NCBI GenBank assembly: GCA_028023455.1
Contig: JAQFVV010006200.1
Span: 2,036,738 to 2,100,737, forward strand
Direction of reading: 5' to 3'
Source: Epiperipatus broadwayi
Taxonomy: Eukaryota; Onychophora; Udeonychophora; Euonychophora; Peripatidae
Length of the DNA stretch: 64,000 nt
The notes under the pieces are model-generated. The model made no database searches and had not been told where the DNA came from. It saw nothing but the letters and a program-made list of their open reading frames with translations. The translations under genes were made by a program, and so were the position numbers. Below are positions 1 through 10,789 of the stretch, in pieces; within the stretch, counting starts at the first letter, position 1, and the number at the start of each line of letters is the position of its first letter.

Positions 1-1568
1 AAATAGGAATGATCAAAAATAAAGACTGTCTGATCTTTGCAAGTTTTTTTATCCCATGATGCATTGAATTAAAGTTGTTGATAATCCTTAAGATAACGAT
101 CTGATACTGTCTTTTTAAGATCTCTTTTATAAAGTAAATATTTGCAAATAAATGCATACAATGCACTGTAACTAAAACACACACTTATCTAAACCTTATA
201 AAAAGTTCAAGGGTATTGCGTACCACGTTTTTTAGTGTTTTAAGCAACGTAATTTTATAATAAGAAATGCCATTCAAAAGTACTTCAATATTAATAATAA
301 TATTGATTTAAAAGGCCCCCAAAATACTACAAAATCGAAGTTCATAATTTCGGAGGAAATAAATAATATTATAAATAAGTTTTTAAAAACAATCCTTTTT
401 TTTTTTTGCAAAAAATATTTATGAGCAGGGTCCACAAAAGGTTTCACTTGGCTGTATAAATTCTAAGATTGGCTCTGCTCCTGTTCTATGATTAACATGA
501 GTTTCATCTTAAACATCCACAGTGCCATTTTTTATTAACTCTTAACTTTTCTTCTTTACTAATACCGTTTTCTATATTATTTTATATATCACTATTTTCC
601 AAATGTAGCTCACTGTATTTTGTATTTCATTAAGATAATTTAATGCATTTTGCACTATATTTTCATACGTGTATTTTATTTTTATATTTACTCTTTTCTA
701 GCTTTAACACAATCCCAACATTTTATATATCTTTATCCTAATAAAAAAATATGGCCCACAACACCAGGATCATTTCTTTTATCTTAAAGTATCACAGTCT
801 AGAGCTGATATATGTACTTGTGTTTTTCTTTATAGATATGTTTAAATGGAACAGATTCTATTTCTCTTACTGTAGTTATGCCACTTCAAGTATTTGAGCA
901 ATCAATAGATGACAGGTGGATCCAGTGTCATCTATATTCCCAAATTATTTTCTAGCTTATGGGTTTTGATAATGAGGAGGTTTTGAAGCTGAATCTTGTG
1001 CACCTGGATTCTATCTTAAGTGTGCAACCTTGAGATTAACATTATTTATATTTTAAAATAAGATTGTGCTACATTAACATTATGTACAGTATATATAGTT
1101 TTAGCTATTATAGTACACTGTAAAGTGGATACTTTTGGTTTCATATAGCTGATGTGTGGATTTATTTGTGGAAACATGATCTTGCAATCATCTGGATTAT
1201 TTATTTTATTATGCTCTACCAGCTAGTAATATTAGAGCATTGATTTAATACTGATGTACAAACAAAATACAATTATTGAAGGAAACTGAACTAACTACAT
1301 ATCCATCATTTTAAAAGATTATAATTTACTTAGACATTTAAATGATATCTGATGATGATTCTAAGACAGAACAATAATTCGTGCAAACTGCTTAAAGATT
1401 AACAAAAAGATTTAAAACTGAAAATGTTCTAATAATTTAATGTCTTTTAAACAAGTCAAAACATATTTTTATTTATGTATAATTGATAGTTTTTTACTGA
1501 TGTTTTATGTAAAAGACATCATACAGTTTTCTAACTTACTAATCATCAACTGTTCTATAAGCTAGATG
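1..1568. other. AT-rich sequence, no recognised feature
   Basis: No open frame longer than about 60 codons and no repeat shared with the rest of the window was noticed. It contains only short homopolymer and AT runs. Confidence 0.6.
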
Positions 1569-1965
1569 TAATTGGGGAGGATTTGAATCCACACTTTTAA
1601 GCTGTCTTCAGTCATCCACTTTATCTTATACACATGACCACATATATGTGAAAAATAAGTAGTCTCTAATATATCTATTTTGTGCTGAATCAGCAATCAT
1701 CAGTTGGTCCAGATCATCATCTCCCACATAAATATATATAATCAATGCTCAGTTTATATTAACATAGCAAATCTTTAAACTTTAATGGACAGGCTTCAAT
1801 CTTGATCTGAGTCAACTGATGAGTACTGGTTCAGCACAAAATATATACATTGGAGATCATATTTTTCACATGTATGTGGTCATGTGTATTGGTTATATAA
1901 AATCAAATGGATGATTGAAGGGAGCTTGAAAGTCTGGGTTCAAATCCCTCTAATTACTCTACATA
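1569..1965. repeat. Family A fold-back repeat, copy A1
   Basis: A minus-strand family A half (about 1,569-1,797) faces a plus-strand half (about 1,797-1,965). Both halves hold a hammerhead-like segment (1,658-1,718 minus, 1,801-1,861 plus). In both, CTGATGA is intact but the following GAAA reads AAAA, the CpA form of a lost CpG. The plus copy keeps a perfect outer stem I (TGATCT with AGATCA). The right end holds GGTTCAAATCC (1,937-1,947), an exact match to the Pol III B-box consensus, in a tRNA-like context. Confidence 0.75.
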
Positions 1966-2789
1966 TTATGAAAGTATAGATGCTTCAAACTAGAAAAAAA
2001 TTCTTTAATCAAGTCTTATGTGTATCAATTGACTTACTTTTTAAAATATATAATCAATTGAAAAGCTGGTTTAATGAATATGAAGAAGTTTTTACTAAAA
2101 AATAATGAGATAAAGTAATATAAAGATGTCCATCAATGGAATAAGTTTGGTTTTGCTTTTCATCATTTTTAACAAAAAAATTATAGAATCTCATATTTGA
2201 GACCCATAAAATGCTAATTACGATATGATTAAAATGGTGGCATGAATAAAATACTTTATAAAATTATATTACCTTTTAATAGTTTAAATATGATATGGAT
2301 CCAAACTAAAGGCACTAATAAAGATATAAAAGTAATTAGAAAATAATAAATATGATAATTTGATATTGACAGGAGATAAGACAAGTATGATTATTACTGA
2401 TTTAGAAGAAATATAAAAATAAAATATAGTAGCGGATGAGTGTTTTCGACAATTTATAGAAATGAAAGTGATGAAAGAAGAAAAAATAAACAGAATAATA
2501 AAAGAATTGTACAATAGGAAAGTATAAAATGACTATGATTAATTTGAAAAGAATGAATATATAGATAGTGGCGTGTGGGTAATCAAAAATACAAATTAAA
2601 TATACCACTTAGACTAATTATATAATAACTTAAGTATCAAAATGGATACATTTTTAAAAAAAATAGAAATATGAATAATAGAAATAGAAATTAGATTAAT
2701 AAATCTTATGAGAGTAAACATTCATTAATAAGAAAAAATATAAGATTATAAAATTCATTAAATTTGGTATAAACAATATATAAATATTA
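1966..2789. other. AT-rich sequence upstream of a PLE remnant
   Basis: No feature could be named. From about 2,300 the plus strand is purine-rich, which would fit badly decayed upstream PLE coding sequence, but no RT motif could be read here. Confidence 0.4.
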
Positions 2790-3183
2790 ATGAAAAAAAG
2801 CAATGAAAACGATTATGAAATATATATTAATGACAAGAATAAAAGGATTAAAATAGATTATTATAATTTTCAAGATATATTAGAGATGTATTGTAAAAAT
2901 GTAATTTGTAAGTATATAAATGATTATTATAAACAAGTAAAGAAATTAAGTATGGGTAATATTTTGGCATATATATATTAACGAATTTGAGAATAAATGT
3001 TTTGGAAAAAATAAATTTAATTTTGATGTTGGACACCCTTGCATCCCAGATAACCCGTGGTGTACAGGGAACGACATGAAGTGAAGAGAAAAATCAGAGG
3101 CCTACTTTATTAATTCGGACGCTAACTCAATAAACAAAAGAGATACGTTTTATGCCATCTCAAAGAAACGGCAAACCTGATTT
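2790..3183 (+). pseudogene. Penelope-like element remnant: RT fragment joined to GIY-YIG C-terminus
   Basis: The first part (2,790-2,981) reads YYKQVKKLSMGNILA near its end, matching the PLE reverse transcriptase block of the form YKQ-x-DG-x-xMGxPL. In another frame it continues as YINEFENKCFG, as expected after that block. From about 3,085 the frame gives KRKIR, then after one shift AYFINSDANSINKRD and AISKKRQT before a stop. This closely resembles the C-terminus of the PLE at 30.0-30.6 kb (KRKIREACFI, NAINRRD, FAISRKW). The RT active-site region and most of the nuclease between these pieces are missing, so this is an internally deleted, frameshifted pseudogene. The assignment rests on motif order seen by eye. 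It is followed directly by a hammerhead-like structure. Confidence 0.7.
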
Positions 3184-3223
3184 ACATAATTTTGCATCTT
3201 TTACATTAAACAATCAACATCAG

Positions 3224-3281
3224 AACTGTTTACAGCTTTGAAAATGAAGGTCCTGCCCCCCTTCGAAAGCGCTAGCTACAG
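3224..3281 (+). ncRNA. Hammerhead-like ribozyme remnant after the PLE reading frame
   Basis: Stem II is a 5-bp pair, GAAGG (3,246-3,250) with CCTTC (3,260-3,264), closed by G-C and followed directly by GAAA (3,265-3,268). The upstream core is decayed (TTGAAAA plus one extra T instead of CTGAnGA). Stem I can pair AGC with GCT and CTGT with ACAG, leaving a bulge on the 5' side. A bulged stem I is also seen in family A. It lies on the same strand as the GIY-YIG remnant and about 40 bases after its stop. Activity is unlikely with this core. Confidence 0.5.
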
Positions 3282-3289
3282 TAAGGAAA

Positions 3290-3597
3290 TAAACTGAATT
3301 GTCGAAGTGTTAGAATTAAGTGTGGAAATATTATCGCAAAATATTAGAACATTATATATGAATAACTACTTTTTGATATTTGGAAGAAGTAACAGAATTA
3401 GTGATTTGTTTGTTAAATACATAATGGAATAAATAAAAATATAAAATTTAAAATACAAAATGAAAAGGAAAAACAAATTAATTTTGTGATCATTGTGACA
3501 AAAAAAAATTGCAGATGAATAATAGAATAGGCCTAGAAAATAAACATTCTATGGATTGTTGACAATTTGGGAATCTGATATAAACAATATTAGCAAA

Positions 3598-3623
<26 letters not shown>
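3290..3623. other. Unassigned spacer ending in an AAT microsatellite
   Basis: Nothing was recognised from 3,290 to 3,599. From about 3,600 to 3,627 a short AAT run abuts the left end of the family A palindrome. Confidence 0.5.
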
Positions 3624-3628
<5 letters not shown>

Positions 3629-3721
3629 GACAGGGTACGAGCACAGACTTTCACATGACCCACCACTCTCCACACTATCTCATAACACTGATACACCTGA
3701 ACACACATAGTCGGAAAGATA

Positions 3722-3782
3722 AATAATCACCAATATACGTATTTCATGCTAAACCAGCAATCATCAGTTGGTCCAGATTACC
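3722..3782 (-). ncRNA. Hammerhead ribozyme motif, family A
   Basis: Mirror copy of the 4,491-4,551 motif, with CTGATGA (3,767 down to 3,761), stem II hairpin, GAAA and closing stem I on the minus strand. Confidence 0.65.
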
Positions 3783-4194
3783 ATCTCTACACATATATGC
3801 TACAAGTGCTCAGATATATATTAAGATAGCAAATCCTCCTACTTTAATGGACAGGCTTCAATGTACTCCACACTCCAACTCTTCAACCGTCCATCCAATT
3901 GAAAATCTGATGATGGAATGCTCAAAGGCCACCCTTAGGCCGAGATTGTTGTCACACCCATGTTGACCTAAAGGTCAATCTGACCCCTCATGTACAGGAC
4001 ATAATCCATTAAATACATATACAAGGGATAGGCAGACATCTCTAATATGTAATAGATGAAATACACAGGCTTATATATACCTGTGTCTATATATGTAATA
4101 GACAGGGTATGAGCACAGACTTTCACATGACCCACCTCTCTCCACACTATCTCATAACACTGATACACCTGAACACACATATGTTGAAAAGATA

Positions 4195-4255
4195 AATAAT
4201 CACCAATATACGTATTTCATGCTAAACCAGCAATCATCAGTTGGTCCAGATTACC
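4195..4255 (-). ncRNA. Hammerhead ribozyme motif, family A
   Basis: Second minus-strand copy in the left arm, exactly 473 bases from the first, with the same CTGATGA core (4,240 down to 4,234) and GAAA. Confidence 0.65.
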
Positions 4256-4490
4256 ATCTCTACACATATATGCTACAAGTGCTCAGATATATATTAAGAT
4301 AGCAAATCCTCCTACTTTAATGGACAGGCTTCAATGTACTTCACACTCCAACTCTTCAACTGTCCATCCAATTGAAAATCTGATGATGGAAGAGTTGGAG
4401 TGTGGAGTACATTGAAGCCTGTCCATTAAAGTAGGAGGATTTGCTATCTTAATATATATCTGAGCATTTGTAGCATATATGTGTAGAGAT

Positions 4491-4551
4491 GGTAATCTGG
4501 ACCAACTGATGATTGCTGGTTTAGCATGAAATACGTATATTGGTGATTATT
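4491..4551 (+). ncRNA. Hammerhead ribozyme motif, family A (reference copy)
   Basis: Read as a type I hammerhead. Stem I 5' strand: GTAATC (4,492-4,497), bulge TGGA, CCAA (4,502-4,505). Core: CTGATGA (4,506-4,512). Stem II: TGCT with AGCA around loop GGTTT. Then GAAA (4,528-4,531). Stem III: two base pairs around loop ACGT. Triplet ATA places the predicted cut after 4,539. Stem I 3' strand: TTGG (4,540-4,543), one unpaired T, then GATTAT. The first stem II position is not a Watson-Crick pair in this copy. A very short stem III is known from animal hammerheads and often needs a dimer for activity, which fits the head-to-tail arrangement. The fold was worked out by hand. Confidence 0.7.
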
Positions 4552-4963
4552 TATCTTTTCGACATATGTGTGTTCAGGTGTATCAGTGTTATGAGATAGT
4601 GTGGAGAGTGGTGGGTCATGTGAAAGTCTGTGCTCATACCCTGTCTATTACATATATAGACACAGGTATATATAAGCCTGTGTATTTCATCTATTACATA
4701 TTAGAGATGTCTGCCTATCCCTTGTATATGTATTTAATGGATTATGTCCTGTACATGAGGGGTCAGATTGACCTTTAGGTCAACATGGGTGTGACAACAA
4801 TCTCGGCCTAAGGGTGGCCTTTGAGCATTCCATCATCAGATTTTCAATTGGATGGACGGTTGAAGAGTTGGAGTGTGGAGTACATTGAAGCCTGTCCATT
4901 AAAATAGGATGATTTGCTATCTTAATATATATCTGAGCACTTGTAGCATATGTGTGCAGAGAT

Positions 4964-5024
4964 GGTAATCTGGACCAACTGATAATTGCTGGTTTAGCAT
5001 GAAATACGTATATTGGTGATTATT
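4964..5024 (+). ncRNA. Hammerhead ribozyme motif, family A, core mutated
   Basis: Same structure 473 bases downstream of the 4,491 copy, but the core reads CTGATAA (essential G changed to A), so it is probably inactive. Confidence 0.6.
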
Positions 5025-5165
5025 TATTTTTTCGACATATGTGTGTTCAGGTGTATCAGTGTTATGAGATAGTCTGGAGAGTGGTGGGTCACGTGAAAGT
5101 CTGTACTCGTACCCTGTCTATTACATATATAGACACAGGTATATATAAGCCTGTGTATTTCATCT

Positions 5166-7655
5166 AATAATAATAATAATAATAATTTTCAATTTCAATT
5201 CAATTTATTCTATGAAATAAAACAAAGTACATCACAAATATTTAAAAACTCCAAACAAGAAAAATCTTGTGTGTGGAATTTACATGTAAAAATAAATTAA
5301 ATAAAAATAAAAATACAATCAAAAACTCAAAAAAACGGTTTAGGAAATAAATAAAATTAATTAAATAAATAAAATAAATGCCAAAATTAATACATACTAC
5401 ACAACCATTGACACAAATATTTTTTGAATGATATATAATAAATATTATTCAGATCAATTGAACATTCATATACAAATTTATTAAACAACTTTGACCCAGA
5501 ATAAACATATTGTCTTCTACTAGATTCCTTAAAAAGTTTTGGTAAAGGTAATTGAAATTTATTAGAAAGACGAGTATTTAGAACATAAACTCTAGAATTC
5601 AAAAAAGGTTTAGCACAAAAAATATCAAAAATAACTCTATATTGATATAAGTGATTTACATCAAATAAACCAAATGCAATATAAATATCTCAAATAGAAG
5701 AGGAACTAGATCTACCAAAAATAATGTGCAAAGTATAATTTTGCAAAACACGCAAAGAAGATAAAATATGTGGAGAAGCATTACCCCAAATAATGATATT
5801 GTCAGATAAAATACTCTGATAACAGGCAATGTAAATAACAATGAGAGCAGACCTAGGAAGAAATTTAACTAAATAATAAAACATATAGTTTAAATTATGT
5901 AACCGTTGACAAAGATAGGTAATGTGATTTGTCCAGGACAATCTGGAGTCAATATATATTCCCAAATAACAATAATTATCTACCAAAGGAATATTCTCAC
6001 AAGTACATATACTATTATAATGCAAAATATACTTACAGCAAATTTTAATCTTAAGAGAAAAAAAAGTATGCTTATAAGAAAAAAGAATAGCTTTTGTTTT
6101 ATCTAAATTGACCAACAATAAATTATATGCCAACCATTTACCAATCGAGTCCAAATCCTCGTTCACTAATTTTTCAAGAAGATTATAAGAAACAGCATTG
6201 CAAGATAAAGCAATATCATCAGCAAAACCAAAAATCTTAGAATGTAACTTCAATGAAAATAAATCATTAATATAAATTAAAAACAATAAAGGACTAAGTA
6301 CTGAACCTTGCGGAACTCCAGAATTAATCAAGACAACATCACTGATAGTACCATAAATATTAGTAAACTGTTCCTATCATTTAAATAACTCTCCAACCAA
6401 CTACCAATAGATCCACGAAAACCATACAAGTAACAACGCTTAATCAAAATATTATGATTAACAGAATCAAATGCTTTAGATAAATCAAGATAAATAGCCA
6501 ATGTTTTAAGTTCCTGGTCCAATGAAGATGTTAAATACTGAACATGATGTTTTAAAGCATCTAATGTACTTCTGCCAGGAAGAAAACCATATTGATAGTC
6601 AGATAAAATTTTATTTTTAAACAGAAATGACAACATTTGATCCCTAACAATCATTTCCAATAATTTAGAAAAAACAAAAATAATAGCAATTGGCCTATAA
6701 TTGACCATAAGAGTAGAATCACCCTTTTTATAAACAGGAGTAATAACATTAACTTTCAGACATTCTGGAAATGATCCAGACTGCAAAGATAAATTAAATA
6801 AATGAACTAAAACAGGCAAAAATGCAACCTTATTTTCTTTAAGCATCTTAGATGTTATACCGTCTAGTCCAAAAGAAGTGCCATTTTTTAAACTATCAAT
6901 TGCTACAGACAACTGAGATTCAGAAACATCAGAATATAAAAAAGAATACAAACTTGAATAAGAAGTCAAAATCTGCTCAGGTACATCAGGCATCGATAAA
7001 TTTACAAAATACTCATTAAACCGATCAGCTAAATATTTTTCATTATTCTGTAACTCAATTAAACTTTCATTATATTTAATACATTTAATACGACCAGGAG
7101 AAGATTTTTTAATCAAAGAATTTATTGTTCTCCATTTCAAAGAAACATTTTTATCACTAAGAAATTCTTGATAATATCTAAACTTCAACTTTCTAATATC
7201 AGACTTAATTTCAACATTAAGTTTTTTTAAAACATCTGATGAGCCATCCAAAGCTTTTAACATATTTCTCTGATTAATTTTACATACCAGCGCATCTGTC
7301 ACCCAAAGAGATCTTCTTCTATTCTTACTTGTCAATTTTAAATGAAACTTTGCTTTAGCAATTAAATCTAAACAAATAGCTTGAACCCCAAAAATGCATC
7401 ATTTACATTATCTATCATAAAAATTTCATCCCAATTCTGAACAGATAATAAATAATTCAATTTAGAAAAAGATAATTTCTCAACATATGCACAAACATTA
7501 ATATTGTCCATACAATTCAATATTTTTAATTCAGTAGCAAAATGATCTGTAACAAATAATTTAGAAAGAGACGAATCAGAAAATAAACCGCGGCTTAATC
7601 TAACAAAAATATGATCTAAAAGAGATTGAGATATAGGAGTTATACGCGTAGGTGA
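5166..7655 (-). mobile_element. 5'-truncated Jockey/CR1-like LINE
   Basis: A minus-strand non-LTR element whose 3' end is at about 5,166, with a short TAA-type tail (5,166-5,187), and which is cut at its 5' side by the AAT microsatellite beginning at 7,656. It keeps the end of the endonuclease, the whole reverse transcriptase and the C-terminal region. Position next to the family A palindrome suggests insertion into or beside an AAT tract. Confidence 0.85.
5387..7650 (-). pseudogene. LINE ORF2: endonuclease end, reverse transcriptase, C-terminal domain
   Basis: From the 5' side (high coordinates): PTRITPISQSLLDHIFV and VTDHFATELKI (about 7,650-7,500) are the end of an APE-type endonuclease. 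A frameshift lies near 7,385. A 335-codon block (7,335-6,328) carries RT motifs: NYRPIA at residues 212-217, YGFLPGRST at 249-257 and catalytic DLSKAFD at 284-290. A shift near 6,364-6,373, consistent with one lost base in the RN-QFTN region, moves to a 213-codon block (6,331-5,690) with GVPQGSVLSPLLF and active site FADD (residues 36-39). A third block (5,602-5,387) resembles the usual C-terminal region of this clade (TRLSNKFQLP, RQYVYSGSKLFN, FKKYL). Catalytic residues are intact and damage is light, so this is a fairly young copy. Jockey versus CR1 placement is uncertain. Confidence 0.85.
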
Positions 7656-7932
<277 letters not shown>

Positions 7933-8299
7933 TGATAGAGAGGCTTTTTAGATATGTTCAGTCAAATTTTTAAAAAAGAGAAGTTTAATCGAGTAAAAGT
8001 TGAAACAATTAATAAAGATTGTTCAAGAAATTTGATTAATATATTGACAAATGAAAAATGTATATAAAAATAGAAGATAAATAAATAATAATAATATAGG
8101 TTTTAAAGTCAATAAAAATATTTATACATTTAATAAAATAATTAGATTAAAAATAGAGATAAAACCTATATACAAAAGAACATGAGTTTCAAACAAATAT
8201 TAAATAAAAGTAAACTCAATAGAATGGATAATATGAATGGAGCATAAAATGATACAATATAAAAATAAATATATATCATACATTAGAACTACAAGGAAA
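7933..8299. other. AT-rich spacer, nothing recognised
   Basis: No repeat shared elsewhere in the window and no open frame of note. Confidence 0.5.
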
Positions 8300-9010
8300 A
8301 ATTAGAGGGATTTGAACCCAGACTTTCAAGCTTCCTTCAGTCATTCACTCCATCTTATATAACCAACACATATAACCATTTACATGTGAACTAGACAAAT
8401 GATCTCCCATATATGTATTTTGTGCTGAAGCAGCACTCATCAGTTGGTTTGAATCATCATCTCCCATGCATATACATAACCAATGCTTGGTTTATATTAA
8501 GATAGAAAATCTTCAAACTTTATAGACAGGCTTCAACCCTCTTCACTCTCCAATTCTTCAGCCAGTCATATCATTGAAAATCTGATGATGGCATGTTCAA
8601 AGTCCTTGTTTGCCAATTTTGTGTAACATAACCTTGCTTACCATAAGTCATTCTGACTCATCATATGAAGGACCTTGGTATGACACAACAAAATTAAAAA
8701 ACAAGGGTTTTTAATATGCCATCATCAGATTTTCAAAGATATGGATGGCTAAAGAATTGGAGAGGAGAAAGGATTGAAGTCTGTCCATTAAAGTTTGAAG
8801 ATTTGCTATCTCAATATAAACTGAGCATTGACTATATATGTGTGTTGGGAGATGATATGCTGGACCAATTGATGTACAAAACATGTATATTGGAGATCAT
8901 TTATCTTTTTCACATATATGTGGTCATATGTGTCAGTTGGATAAGATGGAGTGGATGACTGAAGGAATCTTGAAAGTCTGTGTTTAAATCCCTCTAATTA
9001 CATATGGCTT
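8300..9010. repeat. Family A fold-back repeat, copy A3
   Basis: Minus half (about 8,300-8,640) and plus half (about 8,690-9,005) with a symmetry axis near 8,652. Outer ends carry the Pol III B-box-like word (GGATTTGAACC at 8,308-8,318 is its complement; a decayed GTTTAAATCCC lies near 8,980). The minus half has a well-formed hammerhead stem II; the plus half has lost it by deletion. Confidence 0.8.
8398..8458 (-). ncRNA. Hammerhead motif, family A, perfect stem II
   Basis: Core CTGATGA (8,443 down to 8,437) is followed by stem II GTGCT/AGCAC, five Watson-Crick pairs with the canonical G-C closing pair, loop GCTTC, then AAAA in place of GAAA. This is the CA form of the decayed CpG and shows what the ancestral stem II looked like. 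Confidence 0.6.
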
Positions 9011-9119
9011 AAAATATATATATACTATTCATATATTTAAATATTACATATATAGCCTATATTCTGCCCATAAATTCTTCTATGTATTTAAATAAGCTTA
9101 AGGTCCTACATATAAGTGG

Positions 9120-9485
9120 TCAGATTGACTCATGCTCTGCATGGATATATCAAATTGGAAAAAAAGGGTTTTGAACCCAACAACAGATTTTCAATGATAT
9201 GGACGAATGTCTGAAGAGTTGGAGAGTGGAGAAAATTGAAGCCTGTTCATTAAACTTTGAAGATTATCTATCTTAATATAAACTGAGCCCTGATTATATA
9301 AGTGTGTGAGAGAGATGACCAACTGATGAGTACTGGTTCAGCATGAAATGCATATATTGGAGATTATTTATCTTTTTCACATGCATGTGGTCATGGGTGT
9401 TGGCTGTATACAATGGAGTGTATGACTAAAGAGAGCTTGAAAGTCTGGATTCAAATCCTCTCTGATTACATCTAGCTTAAAGTAT
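9120..9485 (+). repeat. Family A partial monomer, plus strand
   Basis: About three quarters of a monomer, ending in a tRNA-like GATTCAAATCC word near 9,450. It includes the hammerhead segment at 9,308-9,368. Confidence 0.75.
9308..9368 (+). ncRNA. Hammerhead motif, family A, outer stem I lost
   Basis: CTGATGA (9,323-9,329), stem II with loop GGTTC, and GAAA are all present. Stem I keeps CCAA with TTGG but the bulge and outer helix are deleted on the 5' side. Confidence 0.6.
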
Positions 9486-9489
9486 ATAA

Positions 9490-9936
9490 GCTATGATGTA
9501 TTTAAAGAATAAATTAAAAACTATAATAAACTTAAATGATCAAAATTTTAGCATATGTATATGTATACAAAAGAATGTAGACATTATGATTAAAGCATTA
9601 AAATAAATAAAAGCAGTAATATGTGAATGTTTACAATATATATATATTGAATAAATAGGGAATGAAAAAAGTGAATTTGATATTAAATAAAAAAAGCTAT
9701 AAAATTTAAATAATGGAGGGAAAGAAATAGAAAATTTTGGAAGTAAAAAAAAAGAGTAAAATGGAATTACATGATGGTTTTTAATTTTCAATTTTAAAGT
9801 TCTTTTTTATAAATATAGTACTAGTATGTAGTGAAAGATAGATATTTATAGTGTAAATAGTTAATGTATTTTATAGTATTACATATATGGGTGTGTGTAT
9901 TGAATTAAATATTTCTATGGATTATTATTATAATAA
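9490..9936. other. AT-rich spacer, nothing recognised
   Basis: No feature beyond a short TA run near 9,640. Confidence 0.5.
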
Positions 9937-10382
9937 TGAATAGAAATAACGAGATAATATCTATGTAAATAGAGATAAACTTTAACCTTTGATGTTACCA
10001 AAAAATTATCAATCACTACTAATTGACAATTATTGAGGCTAAGTAAGTTTTACTCATTAACTTATAACAGCTCTTTTGTTGGGCTTTTTTGCTGAAGTAA
10101 AAGGGGTCATATTTTACTTCAACTCCAAGTTCTTATATGGATTTAAATCCAGAAAGCTATTTTTATAAGTGTGAGAATGTGAAAGAATGACATCTTTTTG
10201 ACATTCTGCAAGTAATGAATAGAAATGAGATACACAACAAAAGAGCTATTATAGATAAATGAATAAAATTTGTTTAGCATCAGGAATTGTTAATTAATAG
10301 TAATTGATCATTTCTTGATAACATCAAAGGTTAAAGTTTATCTCTGTTTACATGGATATTATCTTTTCATTTCTATTCATTA
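9937..10382. repeat. Fold-back element with 145-160-bp inverted arms (MITE-like)
   Basis: Arms at about 9,937-10,085 and 10,222-10,382 are inverted copies. Termini read TGAATAGAAAT and ATTTCTATTCA, and inner arm ends read AGCTCTTTTGTTG and CAACAAAAGAGCT. The unique centre of about 135 bases has no coding potential. No hammerhead motif was seen, so it looks like an ordinary palindromic MITE. Confidence 0.8.
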
Positions 10383-10626
10383 TATATGTACCCACAGTTG
10401 TAATGTTGAGCAACAAATTATGTTAGTGATCTTGATTCAAGTAAAATAATAATTTTTTAAAAGAATAAATTAGTGAATATTTGTTGAGATGAAATATATA
10501 TAGTGAATCCAATCTCAACTCTGAACATTTAAAAAAACTTTCAATTTGATAAATTAAGTGAAACTATTGTATTCAAATTATTACTTTGGATTCTAAATGT
10601 CATATGACTTTCCAAGCAATAGGTCA

Positions 10627-10627
<1 letters not shown>

Positions 10628-10701
<74 letters not shown>

Positions 10702-10758
10702 CATCATCATCATCATTATTATTATTATTATTATCATCATCATCATTATTATTATTAA
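10628..10758. repeat. ATT/ATC trinucleotide microsatellite
   Basis: ATT units interrupted by two ATC blocks. The reverse frame reads as Asn and Asp runs, which is a microsatellite artefact. Confidence 0.95.
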
Positions 10759-10789
10759 GTAAAATTTTTAATAAGTATTTTATCAATAT

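Larger units (their letters stand above)
3624..5160. repeat. Family A large palindrome, copy A2
   Basis: Left arm (about 3,624-4,355) and right arm (about 4,391-5,123) are inverted copies of about 732 bp, nearly identical by eye, centred on 4,373 with a spacer of about 35 bases. Two mirror 70-codon frames (3,968-4,180 minus and 4,566-4,778 plus) sum to the same axis, which confirms the symmetry; they are by-products, not genes. Each arm holds about 1.5 head-to-tail monomers with a 473-bp period: CTGAT cores lie at 4,506 and 4,979 on plus, and at 3,761-3,767 and 4,234-4,240 on minus. A tail to about 5,160 follows the right arm. AAT runs flank both outer ends. Confidence 0.9.

Noticed and set aside
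2284-2608. Reverse hydrophobic frames suggesting a membrane protein
   Set aside because: Phe, Ile and Tyr richness follows from AT composition; the opposite strand is more likely to be PLE remnant.
4566-4778. 70-codon frame beginning MCVQVYQCYEIVW and its mirror at 3,968-4,180
   Set aside because: The two are the same sequence seen on opposite palindrome arms, and lie within the family A repeat. No protein features; length is due to repeat identity.
10541-10786. Reverse frame rich in Asn and Asp
   Set aside because: Reads through the ATT/ATC microsatellite; no coding signal outside it.
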